Below the pieces are notes generated by a model. The model saw only the letters and a program-made list of their open reading frames with translations, was not told the origin of the DNA and did no database searches. Positions 45,959 through 56,559 of a DNA stretch of 64,000 nt are shown here, one piece after another. The position numbers and the translations under genes were made by a program. Position 1 is the stretch's first letter. Each line of letters starts with the position of its first letter. Source of the stretch: Phytoseiulus persimilis (taxonomy: Eukaryota; Arthropoda; Arachnida; Mesostigmata; Phytoseiidae); the NCBI GenBank assembly GCA_037576195.1, contig CM075103.1, positions 22,320,001 to 22,384,000 on the forward strand, in the 5' to 3' direction.

Positions 45959-46606
45959 TCACCTTGCCGACGAAATGCCTCTCCCTCCTGTCACTCTCCG
46001 TTTCATACCTCCATAATACGAAATCTCTTTCTTCGTATCCATCGTTGCCTGATCCGGAAGCGGCGATCTTGTCGCCCCCCGAGTTCTGCAGTCGCTTGTT
46101 GATGGTCTTGCAGAACGATCTTCGCCTCCGGAAAGCCTTTGGCTAAGGTTGCCACGTGAGATGCTTGTTCCTGGTTCAGCTGCGACTATTTTGCCCCTTT
46201 TAATCTGAGTCGACGACTCGGATCTGAGCGATTGCAGATGACGTATGAGTACCTCTGCCCATTCAGGTCCCGCTGGGTGTTGGGAAGTCACTTGGGGCAG
46301 CCTTTTGAGAACGGCATACGGATCAATCGCTAGGATACCAACGCTCCTGAAAGCTGCCCTCGCATTCGTCCTGAGATTCTCGCCTACAGTCTCGAGAGTC
46401 TTCTTGAGTAGCTTCGGGAAAGCCCTCTTCGGCAAAGTTCCCAGACGTTTGATGCTCCATTTCCGCAGCGTTCTTCTCCAAGCACGTTTCAGGGGCCCAA
46501 ACCATGCAACGTCCAGGGGTTGACAGAGGTGGGTTGTGTTACTCGGCAGGAGGACAAACCTCATGTTGAGCTCCTCGCAAGCTTCAACCACATAGGCTTC
46601 AACCAC
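45959..46606 (-). mobile_element. Tigger/pogo-like transposase, C-terminal fragment
   Basis: The minus frame encodes 215 residues with LPSNTTHLCQPLDVAWFGPLK, the block after the second catalytic aspartate in DDE_1 transposases of the Tigger, pogo and jerky group. It is followed by a serine- and arginine-rich tail. The DNA-binding half and the first catalytic aspartates are absent because similarity stops at 46606, exactly where an 89-bp repeat begins. It cannot be active. Confidence 0.85.
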
Positions 46607-46694
46607 ACCTCCGAGGCGCTCTCAGCAGCGTTTCTCTCTGAATCGAGGACACTTTCCTCGCTGCGGTATAGCTCGTGTGCATTCGTCCCAGGAG
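46606..46694 (+). repeat. 89-bp dispersed repeat, copy 1
   Basis: It matches the reverse complement of 50236-50324 at 84 of 89 positions. It begins CACYTCCGAGGCGCTCTCAG and ends CGTCCCAGGAG, with no terminal inverted repeats. Confidence 0.9.
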
Positions 46695-46896
46695 CTCATT
46701 CAAGCCGGAGAGAATCGGAGGGCTCGAGGTAAAATGGAAAAAAACTGGAAAGGGAGCCCTACCGTGCCAGCGATTAACCTGGCCTAACTTGCCAATCTCA
46801 GAGCCAGGAATGGTGAGGCGTCGAAGAAAATCGAGAATTACTTGCTTAAAACATCAATTCATTAGAGCTTGGATTGAGGCAATGGACTCCGTGAAC

Positions 46897-48089
46897 TCAG
46901 AAGCATTCGCTGAGGCCCCTTTCGAGGCAAGGGAAATAAGCTTCCATGGTCTCAACGAGCTCCTTAAGTCTTTTCATGGCCGCCTCGCCGGAAGGCTTGG
47001 AATGTTTCTCGAGAGCTTCGATGAAGGTCTTCGCCAGTTTCCTGATGGCCTCAAGGCCATTCGTCTTATACTCGAGAGAGGCGCGAATATAGCATTTTTC
47101 GTTCTCCCTGGGAGTTCCTTTTTCACAATCGTTGTCGACCCTCGATAATCTGGAAATTTACCGAACAGCTTCAACATGAAGCCATCTCCGAGTCAGGCTG
47201 TGTAGGAGGACGATACGGTGTCACTCATTAACCTCACTTTTCCCTGACTTCCTTGTCGAGGTTTTCCCCAACCGGCCGCATTTCTGCTCCGACGGCGCGT
47301 GCAAGCTCGTAGTCTTCCGGGTTTGTCTCGTCGATCGTCGCGGCAAGATGAACTATGGCTACATGCCAATAATCTAACACCAGATCGGAAATGCAGTCGG
47401 CGGCTTCGCGAAAAATCATCGTTATTCTACAGGTGACAGCATTCACGATTAGGCATGAATTTCCGAGACCCGGAACTCGGACATTGATATTTGACTCGGG
47501 AACGGAGATCCATCATCAACGGAAGTTTCCAACTTACCGAAATCATCCAAGAAGTAGTTTCCGACTTAGTGAGTTAGTGAGTATTCCTTGCTCAGGCGGG
47601 ACGAGTCTCACACTACCTGGGTCCTCTTCATAGGTGTCCGTGAATGGATTCCCCGGCCAGCAACTGGCCTAGACACCACGTTAGAAAAAAAATCATCATA
47701 TCCTCCTATAGATGCTCCGTTTCCCATGCTCAGGTCGGAAACTATTTCTTGGATGATTTCGGTGGGTTGGAAACGCCCGTTGATGATGGATATCCGTTCC
47801 CGAGTCAAATAGTAATTCTCGAGTTCCGAGTCTCGGAAACTCATGCCTTTTCACGATACAGTGCGCGGAAAATCGCGACTCTCCCCTTGAGTTGGGTTCT
47901 GAGTGGCTGAGGGTGCGGTGGATATCGACCAGCAAGTTCATTTGAGTCATCTGGCATCAAGAATTATTTTGGGGAGGACGAAGTTTCTGGAGAGATCCTC
48001 ATTTTCTCACCTTTGTGGAGACTCTCTCTCCCGGCGCTAGCCTGGGTAGCCAGGAGGCAGGCGGCGACGATGAAGGTGAAGTAACGCAT
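46897..48089 (-). CDS. Small secreted helical protein of unknown function
   Basis: Exon 48089-48011 encodes MRYFTFIVAACLLATQASAG, a textbook signal peptide with cleavage after ASA, and ends at a GTGAG donor. Exons 47426-47238 and 47149-46897 join in phase. They encode charged, helical sequence (IFREAADCISDLVLD, ELARAVGAEMRPVGENLD, then LEAIRKLAKTFIEALEKHS and AAMKRLKELVETMEAYF) ending LSECF. The first exon leaves one base over and the second needs two, so at least one linking exon between 48010 and 47427 is missing from my model. Foldback element 3 lies in that gap. I recognise no family. Secretion is inferred from the signal peptide. Confidence 0.6.
47452..47847. repeat. Foldback element 3, 396 bp
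   Basis: Arms 47452-47565 and 47734-47847 are each 114 bp, inverted, about 89 percent identical and without indels. Both arms read outward-in as RHEFPRxGTR, FDSGT, IHHQR, FPT and RNHPR. The loop is 168 bp. It lies in an intron of the secreted-protein gene. Confidence 0.93.
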
Positions 48090-49130
48090 GTTGTCAGACT
48101 TGAGAGACTCTGTACCTCTTCGGAGTTTCGCGACCCTTTATACTATGCCGATGCTCTGAACAATGCTCTTTGTCTCCCAACGAGACTCTCATTCTTGACA
48201 CATTGACAGATTCTCATGACTTTCGAAAATTGCGCGGTTGAGCTTATCATTGAGACGGTGAAAGGTCAGGTCGGATGCGCGATTCACATCGCTGGAGAGT
48301 TCCAGTTCGGATCTTCACTTATGGCATGATCCAGTCGCGCGAGTTTCAGCGATCGCGTTCTCGGAAACGAGAGATCGCCGAACACCCGGAACACTGGAAT
48401 TGAGTATATTTTCCGGATGAAAACAGCTTGGAATCCAGCTGAACTTAGATTGCGGATTCGGTCTGCTTTCGGTACGTGTTTGAATACCGCAAGCCCATCC
48501 AATCGATTCGAATGTCGATCAATTGATCAGATGATCCTCAGGGATGGCTGGGTGAATTAATGATGAAGCCTGCAAATAAGGGCTCTACCATCGTGAGACC
48601 CACGAGCCGGCTGAACCGGACGAACGATCGCGTGGCAAAGCCGGCGACTCGCGGCCAGTGTCCGGAAGCTCTGCTTGTAGTGAGAGCGTGCAGGCAGCTG
48701 CTGAATGGGCGACCGAATGGTCATGATCTGCCAGTGTCAGAGGTCGATAGATTCGAGAACAGGGAAGTTCTTGATGCGTGCGTCTCCTTTTGCCAGAAGA
48801 GCTTGAGTTGCACGAGGTCGGGGTCAGCCATAGATCGACGTCGTAGGCCTTGTTCGAAATAGCAGCCAGCGGGAAGGCCAAGATTGAGCTTTTATTCGAG
48901 TGACCGCAATCATCGCTAACCGTACAAGCTGCCACAGAAGACGACCTGAGGGGCAATGCCAATCTGCACTCCGAGTGCAGACCGCGCTCTACTCCTTCAG
49001 CGGAATCGAGATCACCGTGTATCATGTTCGAGAGAATGGATTGCCAACAGGACTCAGTAGTCGCTCCGATGCGTAGATTGGAGTTGTTGTCCTCTTGAGT
49101 AGTAAGTGGACTCGGTCACGGCGCCAACTG

Positions 49131-49196
49131 GGTCACGGCGTCAACTGAGCCACGTCGTCAGGTCGGCCTCGGCGTGGCTAAGTTGACAGCGTGGCC
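49131..49196. repeat. Imperfect 24-bp inverted repeat
   Basis: GGTCACGGCGTCAACTGAGC at 49131 and its partner at 49173-49196 (reverse complement GGCCACGCTGTCAACTTAGC) match at about 20 of 24 positions over an 18-nt loop. A direct copy of GTCACGGCG lies just upstream at about 49117. Confidence 0.7.
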
Positions 49197-49650
49197 CAGT
49201 CAGGGTGCACCCATCCACTTGGGTTTATGCGGCAAAAGAGCGAACTCTATTCGAAGCGCACTCTCGGACCGTGGAAGCAAAAGGCGTTGCTCTCAGCTGC
49301 TCGGGATCACTTGCTGCATGATCCAGCGATGAGCGAAATGTATCGCCGCTGACGATTTCGAAACTAACAATGCGAACGAGTGCGAGAAAATGCTGATCTG
49401 ATTCTTAGTCCACGTCTCAGTAATTCCACGAAAGCACCAGGACCGAGAAGACAGCGCTCCAAGAATCAAGTTAAGAGGAGCTGTCGTTTGACTTGTTGAC
49501 GCCTCAGTCGCGGATAATTTGTTGTGGGCAATCTCAACGCTTATCAACGATGGAAATGAAAATCCAGGATCTATGTGTCTGTTTGCCCTCGATGAACTCC
49601 TGCGGGATGGATCGGATCGACGTCGAGCCAACGGCATGTTGTAGGGCGGC

Positions 49651-49700
49651 TCTGACCATACTTTTCAGAGCCTGAGGAGGTGATTCCGGCATCGATCTCG
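49651..49700. repeat. Stray unit of the 45-bp minisatellite
   Basis: CTGACCATACTTTTCAGAG followed by GAGGAGGTGATTCCGGCATC matches the array at 1-548 in the same orientation. Confidence 0.7.
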
Positions 49701-50041
49701 GCCCATTCCTCGGAGTCTTTTCTTCCACCCGGGCCAGGGAGGGAAATGTGTGACGCAGACCATGCCAGAGCTCCAGCACGATACTGTGGGAGTCGCGAAC
49801 CCACTGAAAACCTGGTGATTCCTGTTTCCCCTCTCCTGGGCGCAGCGTCAAACCAATAACGAAACATTTATCGAAATACTTGACGATCTTTACAAGCGAT
49901 CGAGCGGCTTCATCAACTGACGTGCATCCCTTCATAGCATAACGCATAGCCCTTCGTAGCGGCGAGCATAGGGTCATTCGAGAACACTGGCACCCGAGGA
50001 TGCGGAAGAGACGCTGGGGAAGCGAATGGTAAGTCCCCCCT

Positions 50042-50193
50042 GTGTCAACAACAATTCAAAATGAGATTATCGCTCTCCTAAGAGACCGGGTTCAGGAGGA
50101 AATCTCGAAGCGGGCGGTGAAAGCCAAACATTTTCGGATCGCCTCTGACAGCACGCCTGACGTGACACAGAACGTTCAGCTGAATCAGATACT
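50042..50193 (+). mobile_element. hAT transposase fragment (DUF4371 region)
   Basis: The plus frame reads QNEIIALLRDRVQEEI, KAKHFRIASDSTPDVT and QLNQILR. This is the block around the first catalytic aspartate in ZMYM1-like hAT transposases (the pattern DSTxDxSxxEQL). Only about 50 residues remain before an 89-bp repeat at 50236. Confidence 0.75.
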
Positions 50194-50235
50194 GCGCGGC
50201 GTGAAAATCCATCGATCGCAGAGTGGTCGAAGCAC

Positions 50236-50324
50236 CTCCTGGGACGAATGCACACGAGCTATACCGCAGCGAGGGCAGTGTCCTCGATTCAGAGAGAAAC
50301 GAGGCTGAGAGCGCCTCGGAAGTG
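50236..50324 (-). repeat. 89-bp dispersed repeat, copy 2
   Basis: This is the reverse-oriented copy of 46606-46694, with five mismatches in 89 positions. It interrupts the hAT fragment. Confidence 0.9.
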
Positions 50325-50410
50325 TGAGACAGATTCTCGGGAGTCGGACAAAGGTGACACCGTAGCGGAATGATGCCCGCGCTCGTGTTTCGGACAGGGG
50401 CGTACCCAGC

Positions 50411-50434
50411 TTTTTTTTGGGGGGGGGGGGGGGG
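50411..50434. repeat. T8-G16 homopolymer tract
   Basis: Eight T bases are followed by sixteen G bases. GATGAT microsatellite sequence lies just beyond (50444-50477). Confidence 0.95.
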
Positions 50435-52382
50435 CAAGGATGCGATGATGATGCCGATGATGATGATCATCATCGTCTCGAGATTTTCATGACGCAATCA
50501 ACATCAACAGGGTGACCAAATTATGTCTGGGATTTTCTCAACTCTTCCTCATTACTCTATGAAGAATGATCGGATTCGGAACTTAATTCCCGCAATAGAT
50601 ATGAGGATAGCGCCTATCTTTCCGTTTTATTCCCCGATCTCTCAATCATTGCATCTGCCGGAGCGGCTCCATCTGATTTCGACTCGTTTCGATCTTCAAC
50701 TGCGCTGAACGTCTGAAGTTCGCCGATCTACTACATCGTGGATTTTCCAGTGCGGAAGGTGGGGAGGTCCATTTCACTTGCCATTGAACAGAGCGCAAAT
50801 CGCTTTAGCGTTCGAAAAAGGGGTGATCGTATCAGCCTGAAAATCACTGATTTCTTGACGATGTCTCACTTATCCCATGGCTCCGATCACCTCGAGCGAG
50901 TCATACGCAACGTGTCGATCGTATCGTTATTTGTGTGAACGACTAACGACGTAAGTCAGCTCCGGGTGTGCGTATCCCGCGACTCCGGAAATGCCTGTTG
51001 ATGACGGTGGAAGACCGGGTGCCTGCCTACGCCAAGTGTCGGTCTGAAGACCAACGGATCCATGCTCACACGGAGATGTGCGGCGATTTCCGCGTACTTT
51101 AATGTTGTTAGCAGAGTTTGGGTCAGTTCGATACTAGATTCCTGCATGGCTCACTCCCGAGTTCCATGGTTTACCGTTCCACATTCGAGAGGATGTAACA
51201 GTCTCAGCAGAGCTCGTTTCCTTCGGAGGATCATGGTGTAATATCGCGAGCTCATGATAGAATTCGTCGCTTGATTCCCTTATTGACTTCCACGATCTCG
51301 ATCTTGAACTCTTCATTTTGAGTCGAGTCAGTGTTGAAATGAAGCCATATTTGTGGGTAGCTGTGATTGGTCTGAAACACTGCAGGGTTCAGAATACGAG
51401 GACACTCTGACCGGAGCTCTTCTCTGTAAGATACTGACAATCATGAAGGACCTTGCGGCCTTCATGGACTGGTGCTTCTTTCCACAGTGGTATATATAAC
51501 CCCAATAAAGCAATGTCTTTATTGTGTGCCATGCTCTTCCCATACTTTACAGATACTTCTAGATGAGGTTTCACCAGCTGAGCTACGTGGACCGTATTCC
51601 AACAGTCAGAGACATGAACTCAAAAGCAGCGGATCGGTCTCATTTTCCGTTGAAAATTGAGCTCATCGTCAACGTCAGGGAACTTCTCAAGTGAACGATC
51701 AGGTTTGCTGCGCAAATTCAGTTTTCCTCGCTCGAATTTGAGATTTTTCTCGTCTATATCGAGATTGTGAGGTTCTATTCACATTATTCGCGTTTTTTGA
51801 CGTGAAAACGTCGTTCCCTGTGACTTTGGTGCACTCTGCTAGTACTCCGTCATTTGTGTAACGAATTTTGAGGCTCCGATTCGTCCTCAAACTTCGTTCG
51901 TGAGGGATCGAAAACGCTTTGAATATTTTGGAAGGGTCACGAATTTAAGGTAGAAGCCCTCTTTCGATTCCGGCATTCACTCGAGCAATTCCAGATGGAG
52001 TTCAAGACCAATTGTGCACACCCTCGAAACCTTGGAAACTACCATGAATGACCGTTTTTCTCGGTTGCCGAGAAACGCAATGGAATCAATTGGGCACGGA
52101 ACTGGACGCCCACATGAGCTCCTCTCGAACCGCCCCTCATTCCTCTGACAGGTTGTTTAATCTATAAATCATACCCCAAAAATTGGCGAGGTAATCATTG
52201 GTGTAGCATGAATAATCGCATCCGAAGATCACATGGGCCAGTGTTTCGTGGCGAACTCCACATCGGTCGCAGAATGGGTCTGGGCAGTCTTCTATAGGAT
52301 CAACTGCGTCAGCTCCCCTGCAGATTCACCCTCCGCTTCGATGAAATGAGCGGAAGATTCGACAACGCTAAAATAGGATCTA
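50435..52382. other. No assignable gene
   Basis: A minus region at 51574-51252 has two overlapping open frames that could be one frame-shifted sequence (SMAHNKDIALLGLYIP, then IWLHFNTDST), but it matches no family I know. Confidence 0.35.
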
Positions 52383-52441
52383 CCGGGACCAATCTGACCA
52401 TACTTTCCCGAGTCTGGAGGGGCGATTCCGGAATAATCTGA
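52383..52441. repeat. Stray copy of the 45-bp minisatellite, about 1.3 units
   Basis: CCGGGACCAATCTGACCATA and GAGTCTGGAGGGGCGATTCC match the array at 1-548. It lies 90 bp from a gypsy integrase fragment. Confidence 0.85.
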
Positions 52442-52530
52442 GGTATTCGGTGTTCGAATGCGCAAAAACTGACCCGAAACCGGACATTCTCTTCTCAAGT
52501 GGCGCAGGGAACGACCTCCCTGAACCGAAA

Positions 52531-52728
52531 TCAGTGGGCAAGGACTTCTCTCAGATTCTCGAAAATCGGATAGATTCGGCCGACCTCACTCTTCACGTGA
52601 CGATGTATCTTTGCTCGCTGGCAATTCATGCAGCCCCTTGCCCAATGGCAGACATTCTTTGCCAGGTCATGCCACACGAAGCGTTTCGAGATCATCTTGA
52701 CTGTTGCATTTGCACCCGTATCCGACAC
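52531..52728 (-). mobile_element. Gypsy integrase zinc-domain fragment
   Basis: The minus frame contains FVWHDLAKNVCHWARGCMNC and QRAKIHRH, the C-terminal half of the H2C2 zinc finger of Ty3/gypsy integrases. The two histidines are lost at the left, and similarity fades after the basic QRAK block. Confidence 0.8.
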
Positions 52729-52734
52729 TTACGG

Positions 52735-52858
52735 TACGGAAATACAGTTTCCGTACCGGAACGGCGAAAATGAATTTCCTAACCAGAAAGTACGGAAATT
52801 GAATTGCCGTACTGGACCGATACGGAAATCGAATTGCCGTACTCCGTACCGCGGAAAA
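52735..52858. repeat. Hairpin-rich TACGGAAAT tract
   Basis: CGGTACGGAAA and TTTCCGTACCG form a near-perfect stem at 52732-52760. Further GTACGG and CCGTAC pairs follow to 52853. The same core occurs at the ends of foldback element 1. Confidence 0.8.
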
Positions 52859-53820
52859 TGATGCCTATTCCTCGAATCCGATCTTCCGAGCTCTGGACAT
52901 AGCATATTCATGGATTCCTTCCATGTCGATGCTACTAAACAGCATACATGAGCGCAGATAGGACTTGATAGAGAGCTCGAAAGGAATCCGTCATGGCTAG
53001 CCGACCTTATCGATAACGTCGAGGAAATTCGTAAGCAAATGACCAGGTTCGCTACTCGAAGACCGACCCTGAAGCTATTCATGAACTGAATGAGCTTAAG
53101 CAGACTCCTTCAGACAATTGCATCCCATCCCTGCGTTGAACAACGTCCAAGCCGTTGTCGGTCGACTTCGAGCTGCTCCTCGTTTATTTTGAGATGGTCA
53201 GATTCTATTTTCGTGGTTCATGGTCTATTGGATCGGATTCGTATGTTTATAAATCAACTTTTCGATTAGGTTGCGAGCGAGGTGAGCGGATCCTTTGCTG
53301 TTGCGTTCCCATGCTTCGAGAAGGGCTGTGTCGTGCTCACCAATGAATGATTCAGCTGAGTGGCCGAGCAGAGCAGCGAGGTGAACCGCGCGGCCATAGA
53401 GCCCGCTGGAGCGATTCGAACACCGACGGGTTTACCGAAAATGCTCCAGGCGGGAGCCTCTGAGGCAGTTTGTCCATCTGTCCATACGGAATGGGCGATA
53501 TGAGAATGAATGACATCTCCCATGTTTCAGGTCAAGGTTCCAAAGACTCCTGGCAGAGATTGGGGTGTTTCAGAGGAATCACCTCATACCAAGAGCAACG
53601 GTCGACCCAGACATATCTCTGTACCAGTCAATCTGTAGCTGGTATCTGAGGCTTGCAGGCTCTGACGTCGCCATGGATCTGAGGCGAGACACCCGCCCGC
53701 AGGAGAGCGACAAGTGGCGGAGGACGCCGTGGAGGGCTTTCCGAATGCGGGACAGCAGGGAGACGGGAATGAAAACGCGTCCCCGTAATCTGTGCAGCTC
53801 GCAACGGGCCTGCATCCCTC
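52859..53820. other. No assignable gene
   Basis: I see short frames only, without motifs. Confidence 0.35.
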
Positions 53821-54687
53821 CTAACTCGTCAGTTTTCGGGACAATCTTCTCTGAGCATCCATCTCCCGCCAGAGGCGTGGAAGACTTTCTTCCACCTCTG
53901 CCTTAACAACTGGTCTTCTACGGCCAGTTCCCGAAGAGGGTTCGACTCGTTTTTCCGAATGTCGTACCGTGATGTATTCGATCCCCAAAATTGTCTCTGG
54001 CAACCAGCTCCGCGAAAATTTCCCTTCTCTGGAAACGGACGGCTTGGCCAGACTCTCTGCCAGAATACTGAGTGAACGGAGAGCATTTTTTCTTCGCAGT
54101 TCCCGAATCGGAGCACGGAAAATCTCAACCCGCGAGAGGCTGAACCGCGCCGAATGTCGTTGTGGAAGGAATGAAGCAACCGGAGGAGTTTCGACGAACA
54201 TCGCTCCTTTCCAGTACTCGCCCGCGCGGAACTTCCAGCAAGATCTGAGTTTAGCCGGAATCTCCAATGTAATCTTCCGAATTTTGTCGACATCCGCGTA
54301 ACTACAATGATTCGTAGTAGAAAGTCCCTGAGGACGGAGTATTTTCCCCAAACTAGTGTCCGCTCTGACGAGACCGAAGATGAGACGCCAACGAGAGTGA
54401 CCACAACCGCTGATCGGAGCAAAATAGACAGCGGTTCGGCCTTGAAGTGAAGGGAACTTTTCGCCTTGAAGCCTTTGAATATTGCCGATTATTGTATTTT
54501 CAGTGAGAGAATGCGTTCGTCCACTTTCCCGTTCAAATGCCTGTTCATTAGAGCATGTTTGAGAGCGTGACCAGGCTCTACTCTGCATCCGCTGCCTCAG
54601 AGAGCACTTCAAGGGAGTCCCCGGAACTAACAGGACTGGTGTCTTAGAAACAAAACTTCGCTGGTCTGTCAGATCGGAAAAGCTCAA
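53821..54687 (-). CDS. Unidentified open frame of 288 codons
   Basis: This frame is open for 867 bp on the minus strand, but a second minus frame (54422-53829) and a plus frame (53969-54301) are open across the same DNA. The length is therefore weak evidence. The sequence is arginine- and serine-rich with no transmembrane segment, signal peptide or motif that I recognise. It may be transposon-derived or non-coding. Confidence 0.2.
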   Translation of the reverse strand: MSFSDLTDQRSFVSKTPVLLVPGTPLKCSLRQRMQSRAWSRSQTCSNEQAFERESGRTHSLTENTIIGNIQRLQGEKFPSLQGRTAVYFAPISGCGHSRWRLIFGLVRADTSLGKILRPQGLSTTNHCSYADVDKIRKITLEIPAKLRSCWKFRAGEYWKGAMFVETPPVASFLPQRHSARFSLSRVEIFRAPIRELRRKNALRSLSILAESLAKPSVSREGKFSRSWLPETILGIEYITVRHSEKRVEPSSGTGRRRPVVKAEVEESLPRLWREMDAQRRLSRKLTS

Positions 54688-54987
54688 TCCACAACTTGCC
54701 GCTTCGCCATGCCAATCATACCAACACTTGCCGCTTACATGGCCAGCTACGAGAGGTCGTCAAGCGAGTTGAGGCTGAAACCGTCGCACCCATGAGCTTC
54801 AATGACCTGAGAGAGAATGGCTGACCGGCTCATCGGAACAGAAGGAGGAGTAATGGAAGACACTCACTTCGGGCCTCTCATAGAGCTCCCGCAGCCTGGG
54901 AGGTTCACAGTGTGCGATTCCTTCATGGTTCTAATGCGATTGCGCTATGATGCTCGATCGAAGCACTGAAATCGTAAAAACCCAATA

Positions 54988-56174
54988 CAGGGTGTGTCCT
55001 CTAAGCTGCAACATTTTTGTGGCCTTCTTGTTTTGAGCTGTAGTTCGGCCAAATTTCATCCGATCTTGAAGAGACGTATCTTTTCGCATTTTTATTCTTG
55101 AGGACCAGATCAGTGTCACGTTTTCCAGAGCTTGTCGAAGTTTTCCTCAATTCAATCAATCAAATTCCTCAATTCAAAACGGAGAGATTCCACTCGATCA
55201 CAGCTACAGAATGCGCAGATCGGTTGCGAGTCGGAGGAACGATATTCAGTACGAGATACCCCTAAATTGAGCCCTCCAGACCCCCTGCCGACCTTTCCGT
55301 GGAGAACCGCCCGTTACATCTCAAGGAAGCCGATCTTGAAAATTTCACTGATGGCGAAAGTTTCTCATTTCGAGCCAAACTACCCGGAAACGAAGCAACC
55401 GGGTCGATCTGATAACTTTTTTTTTCACCTCTCGAGTCACCGGGCGCTCATCCCATGTCCCTCACTGAAAACGCGCCAACAACTCGGCAGGGGTCAGGGC
55501 GGCTTTGACGAGTAACAGCTCGGAAGAGGCGCATGGAATCAAAGTTTTCTTTATCGAACCAGGAGCCGTTTGCCGCGATGACTTTCTCCAACCTGCTGCG
55601 GGGGGCGCGTTGTCGGCGCGGTTCAGTCAGGGACATGAGATGAGCGCCCAGTGACTTTGGAGGTCAAAAAAAGTTTGTGGATCGACCCGGTTACTTCATT
55701 TTCAGGTAGTTTGGCTCGAACTAAGAACCTTTTGCCATCAGTGGAATTTTCGAAATCGGCTTCCTTGAGAAGTTACGGGCGGTTCTCCACGGGAGAGGTC
55801 GGCAGGGGGTCTGGAGAGCTCAATTTGAGGGTATCTCGTACTGAATACCGTTCCTCCGATTCGCAACCGATGTGCGCGAGCGTTTTGTAGCTTGGATTGA
55901 GAGGAATCTTCCCGTTTTTTATTTTCCGAAATTGGTTGAGAACCGGCGATTCCCTGGTAGGTTCTTGTAGGGGCCATGGATTGAATCGAGGAAAACTTCG
56001 ACAAGCTCTGGAAAACGTGACACTGATCCGGTTTTCAAAAATAAAAATGCGAAAGATGCGTCTCTTCAAGAGCTTCCGATCAGAAAAAAATACCCAGATC
56101 GGATAAAATTTGGCCGAAATACAGCTCAAAACAAGAAGGCCACAAAAATGTTGCAGCTCAGAGGACACACCCTG
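54988..56174. mobile_element. Foldback element 4, 1187 bp, with TA target duplication
   Basis: Terminal CAGGGTGTGTCCTCT is found inverted at both ends and flanked by TA on each side, as for Tc1/mariner-type insertions. The arms run about 54988-55492 and 55598-56174, so almost the whole element is self-complementary with a loop of about 100 nt. Shared internal blocks include GAGCTGCAACATTTTTGTGG, CAGTGTCACGTTTTCCAGAG, ACCGGGTCGATC and GGGCGCTCAT. No transposase frame remains. Confidence 0.93.
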
Positions 56175-56559
56175 TATATTGGAACGGTGACAGCCTTAGC
56201 TCGATTTGAGTTCACAGTTGGGTTCGAGGCCGACATTATGACACAGTGTTGATCCAATCGGCCGAACGACTCTCTCGGGGACAAAATCGAACAGAGTCGG
56301 GATAGGACTTCCCGGAGCGATTACATTGGTTCTCGGCGGCTGAGCCTCTTCATGTTTCCACCAAGAACGCGTATTCTCCGTCATACTTCGTGATTCCGGG
56401 GAACATGTACTCCAATTTCCGCCGGAATCGCTTTGTCCCGATCATGAGACATTTCAGTGAAATGTTCGCCACGGCGCGCCGATCCTCGGATAAACCCAAA
56501 CTCGGTCAAAAGTCAAAGTTGACTGGATTCCGTGAATTTGGGCTCCCCCATGATCCTTC

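Larger units (their letters stand above)
48090..50041. other. No assignable gene
   Basis: Open frames at 48560-49025 on both strands overlap and lack motifs. The inverted repeat at 49131-49196 and a stray minisatellite unit at 49651-49700 are listed separately. Confidence 0.35.

Noticed and set aside
53821..54687. A second ionotropic receptor gene
   Set aside because: No transmembrane segments or channel motifs are visible, and three overlapping frames are open.
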